Part shown: positions 62,356 to 64,000 of the stretch, in pieces
Layout: the number at the start of each line of letters is the position of its first letter
Numbering within the stretch: the stretch's first letter is position 1
Source: Poriferisodalis sp965205175
GTDB taxonomy: Bacteria; Actinomycetota; Acidimicrobiia; Acidimicrobiales; Poriferisodalaceae
NCBI RefSeq assembly: GCF_965205175.1
Contig: NZ_OZ242038.1
Coordinates: forward strand, 2,480,001 to 2,544,000
Length of the DNA: 64,000 bases
Reading direction: 5' to 3'
Translations under genes and position numbers: made by a program
The notes under the pieces: generated by a model
Told to the model about the DNA's origin: nothing
The model's database searches: none
What the model saw: only the letters and a program-made list of their open reading frames with translations

Positions 62356-63480
62356 CTAAGGAGCAGTGCCCGCTTGCGGGCTCATCGCTGCGTTCGCCGA
62401 CGATTCCGCAGTCGCAGCCGAAGCCGGTCCCCCGATCAAGCTGCGCAACAGGTCGTCCAGCGCCACGACCCCGAGCGTGCGGCCGCGGGGATCGGCGACG
62501 ACAGCGAGGTGGATGCGTGTGCGCTGCATGCGGCGCAGCCCCTCGTCCAGCGACATGTCGGGCGCGAATCGGAGCATCGTGCGCACGAGTCCGCGAGCCG
62601 ACCCGCGCTCGGCCGCCACGAGCCGATCGGCCTGCCCCAGTTCTGCATCGCTGCGCGCGCAGGAGGCAGCCAGATCGCTGCTGTGCAGCATGCCCCTGAT
62701 GTCGTCGGGACCATCGCCGAGCACGACGAGCCTCGAATGCCCCGAGCGTGCGAACCGCTGCTCCGCATCGCTGACCGACTGAGTCAACCGCACCGCTGCC
62801 ACCTGCGACGACGGCGCCATCACGTCGCTCACCTGGGTGGCCCCGAAGCGCATCGCCCGTTCGAGCAGCGCCACGTCGGCGGCATCGATGTGTCCTTCAG
62901 CCAAGGAGTCCTGTGCCATCAGGCCCAGCTCGGCCGGCGTCGCCACCTCGGCGAGCTCGTTGGTGGGCTCTACTCGCAACAGCCGGGTCAGTCCGTTGGA
63001 CAGCCCTTGCAGCGAACGAGCGACGGGCCGCGCGACGAACAGGTAGGCAGCCATCGGGCGCGCGAGCGCCAACAGCGTGCGCTCGGGGCCGATGAGCGCC
63101 AGGTTCTTCGGCACCATCTCGCCGAACACCATGTGGAGCACGGTCACCACTCCCAGCCCGATGCCGAATCCGATGGCATGCAGTGCCGCGTCGGGGATCT
63201 CGACGAACCCGTGTACCGCGCTCTCGACGAGCTGCGCGAAAGCGGGCTCGGTGAGTCGCCCGACTGCCAGCGAGCACAGCGTGATGCCCAGTTGCGCTGC
63301 GCCGAGCGTCGTCAGCACATCTGACTGCATGCGCTGGGCCGCCAGTGCGGATCGCTGCCCACGTTCGGCGCTGCGGTCGATCGATGCCCGCTTCGCGCCG
63401 ATGAGACCGAACTCCAGCGCCACGAAGCCGCCGTTGAACACGATCAGCACGATGCCGACTGCAATAGCGAGCGCCGTCAT
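62356..63480 (-). CDS. CNNM/DUF21 transporter-like protein with CBS domains
   Basis: 374 residues from ATG 63480, overlapping the upstream stop as ATGA. N-terminal DUF21 domain with three to four helices: GFVALEFGLIGAKRASIDR, GAAQLGITLCSLAVGRL, VVTVLHMVFGEMVPKNLAL. A CBS pair follows (DVMAPSSQVAAVRL and HLAVVADPRGRTLGVVALDDLL, read in parts). A C-terminal CorC-HlyC domain is not evident. Such proteins are linked to magnesium or cobalt efflux. A paralogue lies directly upstream. Confidence 0.9.
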   Translation of the reverse strand: MTALAIAVGIVLIVFNGGFVALEFGLIGAKRASIDRSAERGQRSALAAQRMQSDVLTTLGAAQLGITLCSLAVGRLTEPAFAQLVESAVHGFVEIPDAALHAIGFGIGLGVVTVLHMVFGEMVPKNLALIGPERTLLALARPMAAYLFVARPVARSLQGLSNGLTRLLRVEPTNELAEVATPAELGLMAQDSLAEGHIDAADVALLERAMRFGATQVSDVMAPSSQVAAVRLTQSVSDAEQRFARSGHSRLVVLGDGPDDIRGMLHSSDLAASCARSDAELGQADRLVAAERGSARGLVRTMLRFAPDMSLDEGLRRMQRTRIHLAVVADPRGRTLGVVALDDLLRSLIGGPASAATAESSANAAMSPQAGTAP

Positions 63481-64000
63481 GGAGCTGCCCCGTCGGCTGT
63501 GCTGTCTTGAATCGGACTGCTTTTTTTGGTGTCGCCGTCTCGGTGACCCTCGGGCGCAACGGTGAGCTGTACTTCTGCGATGCGCAGTCCGTCGAGCTCG
63601 GTGACTGTCAGCAGCCAACTGTTCCACTCGAATGACGCGCCGACCACGGGAATCGCACCGAGACGCTCCAGCACGAATCCCGCCAGCGTCTCGTAGGGAC
63701 CATCGGGCACAGCGAGTCCGGTGGCAGCCTCCAGCTCGTCCAGCGTGGTCGAGCCAGGCAGCGTCGCCGATCCGCCGGCGAGGCGCGGAGTGAATGCGCC
63801 AGGCTCGTCGAACTCGTCCGCAATGTCGCCGACGAGCTCCTCGGCGATGTCCTCACGTGTCACGATGCCCGCAGTGCCGCCGTGCTCGTCCACCACGACG
63901 CAGAGTCGGCAGTCGGCCGCTGACATGTCCGCCAGGACCCCGTCCAGCTTGCGGCTCTCTGCCACCGCCACGATCGGTCGCATGATCTGGCGCACCGGCG
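63477..64000 (-). CDS. C-terminal part of a CNNM/CorC-like protein, cut by the window edge
   Basis: The visible 174 codons read the end of the CBS pair (QIMRPIVAVAES, DCRLCVVVDEHGGTAGIVTREDIAEELVGDI in part) and then a CorC-HlyC domain, LGAIPVVGASFEWNSWLLTVTELDGLRIAEVQLTV (in part). The frame stays open to the right edge, so the membrane part is outside the window. It overlaps the next gene by 4 bases, forming the tandem pair common in actinobacteria. Confidence 0.9.
   Translation of the reverse strand, partial: PVRQIMRPIVAVAESRKLDGVLADMSAADCRLCVVVDEHGGTAGIVTREDIAEELVGDIADEFDEPGAFTPRLAGGSATLPGSTTLDELEAATGLAVPDGPYETLAGFVLERLGAIPVVGASFEWNSWLLTVTELDGLRIAEVQLTVAPEGHRDGDTKKSSPIQDSTADGAAP

Overview
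The window is high-GC, densely coded DNA of an actinobacterium. Supporting gene content includes mycothiol cysteine ligase (mshC), a phosphatidylinositol-mannoside cluster (pgsA-patA-pimA), an F420-dependent NADP reductase, an InhA/FabI-type enoyl reductase and a class I lysyl-tRNA synthetase. The housekeeping order yebC-ruvCAB-queA-tgt-yajC-secDF, relA-hisS-aspS-alaS-ruvX-mltG and aroE-aroB-aroQ-efp-nusB is typical of Actinomycetota. A deep lineage such as Acidimicrobiia is plausible, but I cannot prove this from the sequence. Nearly all genes lie on the minus strand, so transcription reads right to left, with many ATGA or GTGA start/stop overlaps.

Layout, left to right. 1-5065: a secretion or pilus-like group of three overlapping genes (lipoprotein, Cys/Thr-rich secreted protein, SAF-domain membrane protein) running off the left edge. 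5331-9974: nusB, efp, aroQ, aroB, a prepilin peptidase and aroE. 10140-15575: a complete type II-C CRISPR-Cas system with a divergent tracrRNA, cas9, cas1, cas2 and an array of 13 full 36-bp repeats plus one half repeat. 15710-26733: mltG, ruvX, alaS, two small envelope genes, aspS, hisS and rel. 26922-41797: an accessory island between rel and secF. 41854-50249: secF, secD, yajC, tgt, queA and ruvBAC. 50363-57830: a HEPN-like ORF, yebC, pdxT, pdxS, an M48-like protein without its catalytic motif, pimA, patA, pgsA and a small membrane protein. 57868-64000: mshC, F420 reductase, fabI, class I lysS and a pair of CNNM/CorC-like genes, the second cut by the right edge.

Two accessory regions stand out. 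The CRISPR-Cas locus is complete enough to be functional. The tracrRNA is predicted on the minus strand upstream of cas9, with an anti-repeat matching the repeat and two hairpins after it. The array is inferred to be transcribed on the minus strand, towards cas2. Each repeat ends in an extended -10-like sequence, and the repeat next to cas2 keeps only the half that pairs with tracrRNA. The second region is a minus-strand module: a Pro-rich small membrane protein whose frame is broken at a run of 13 G, a von Willebrand A receptor-like protein, a large tubulin/FtsZ-superfamily GTPase in noticeably AT-richer DNA, and a six-helix membrane protein. Downstream is a secreted trypsin-like protease fused to an HNH nuclease. 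This tubulin-VWA module is my best candidate for an undescribed membrane-associated system. Its function is unknown to me.
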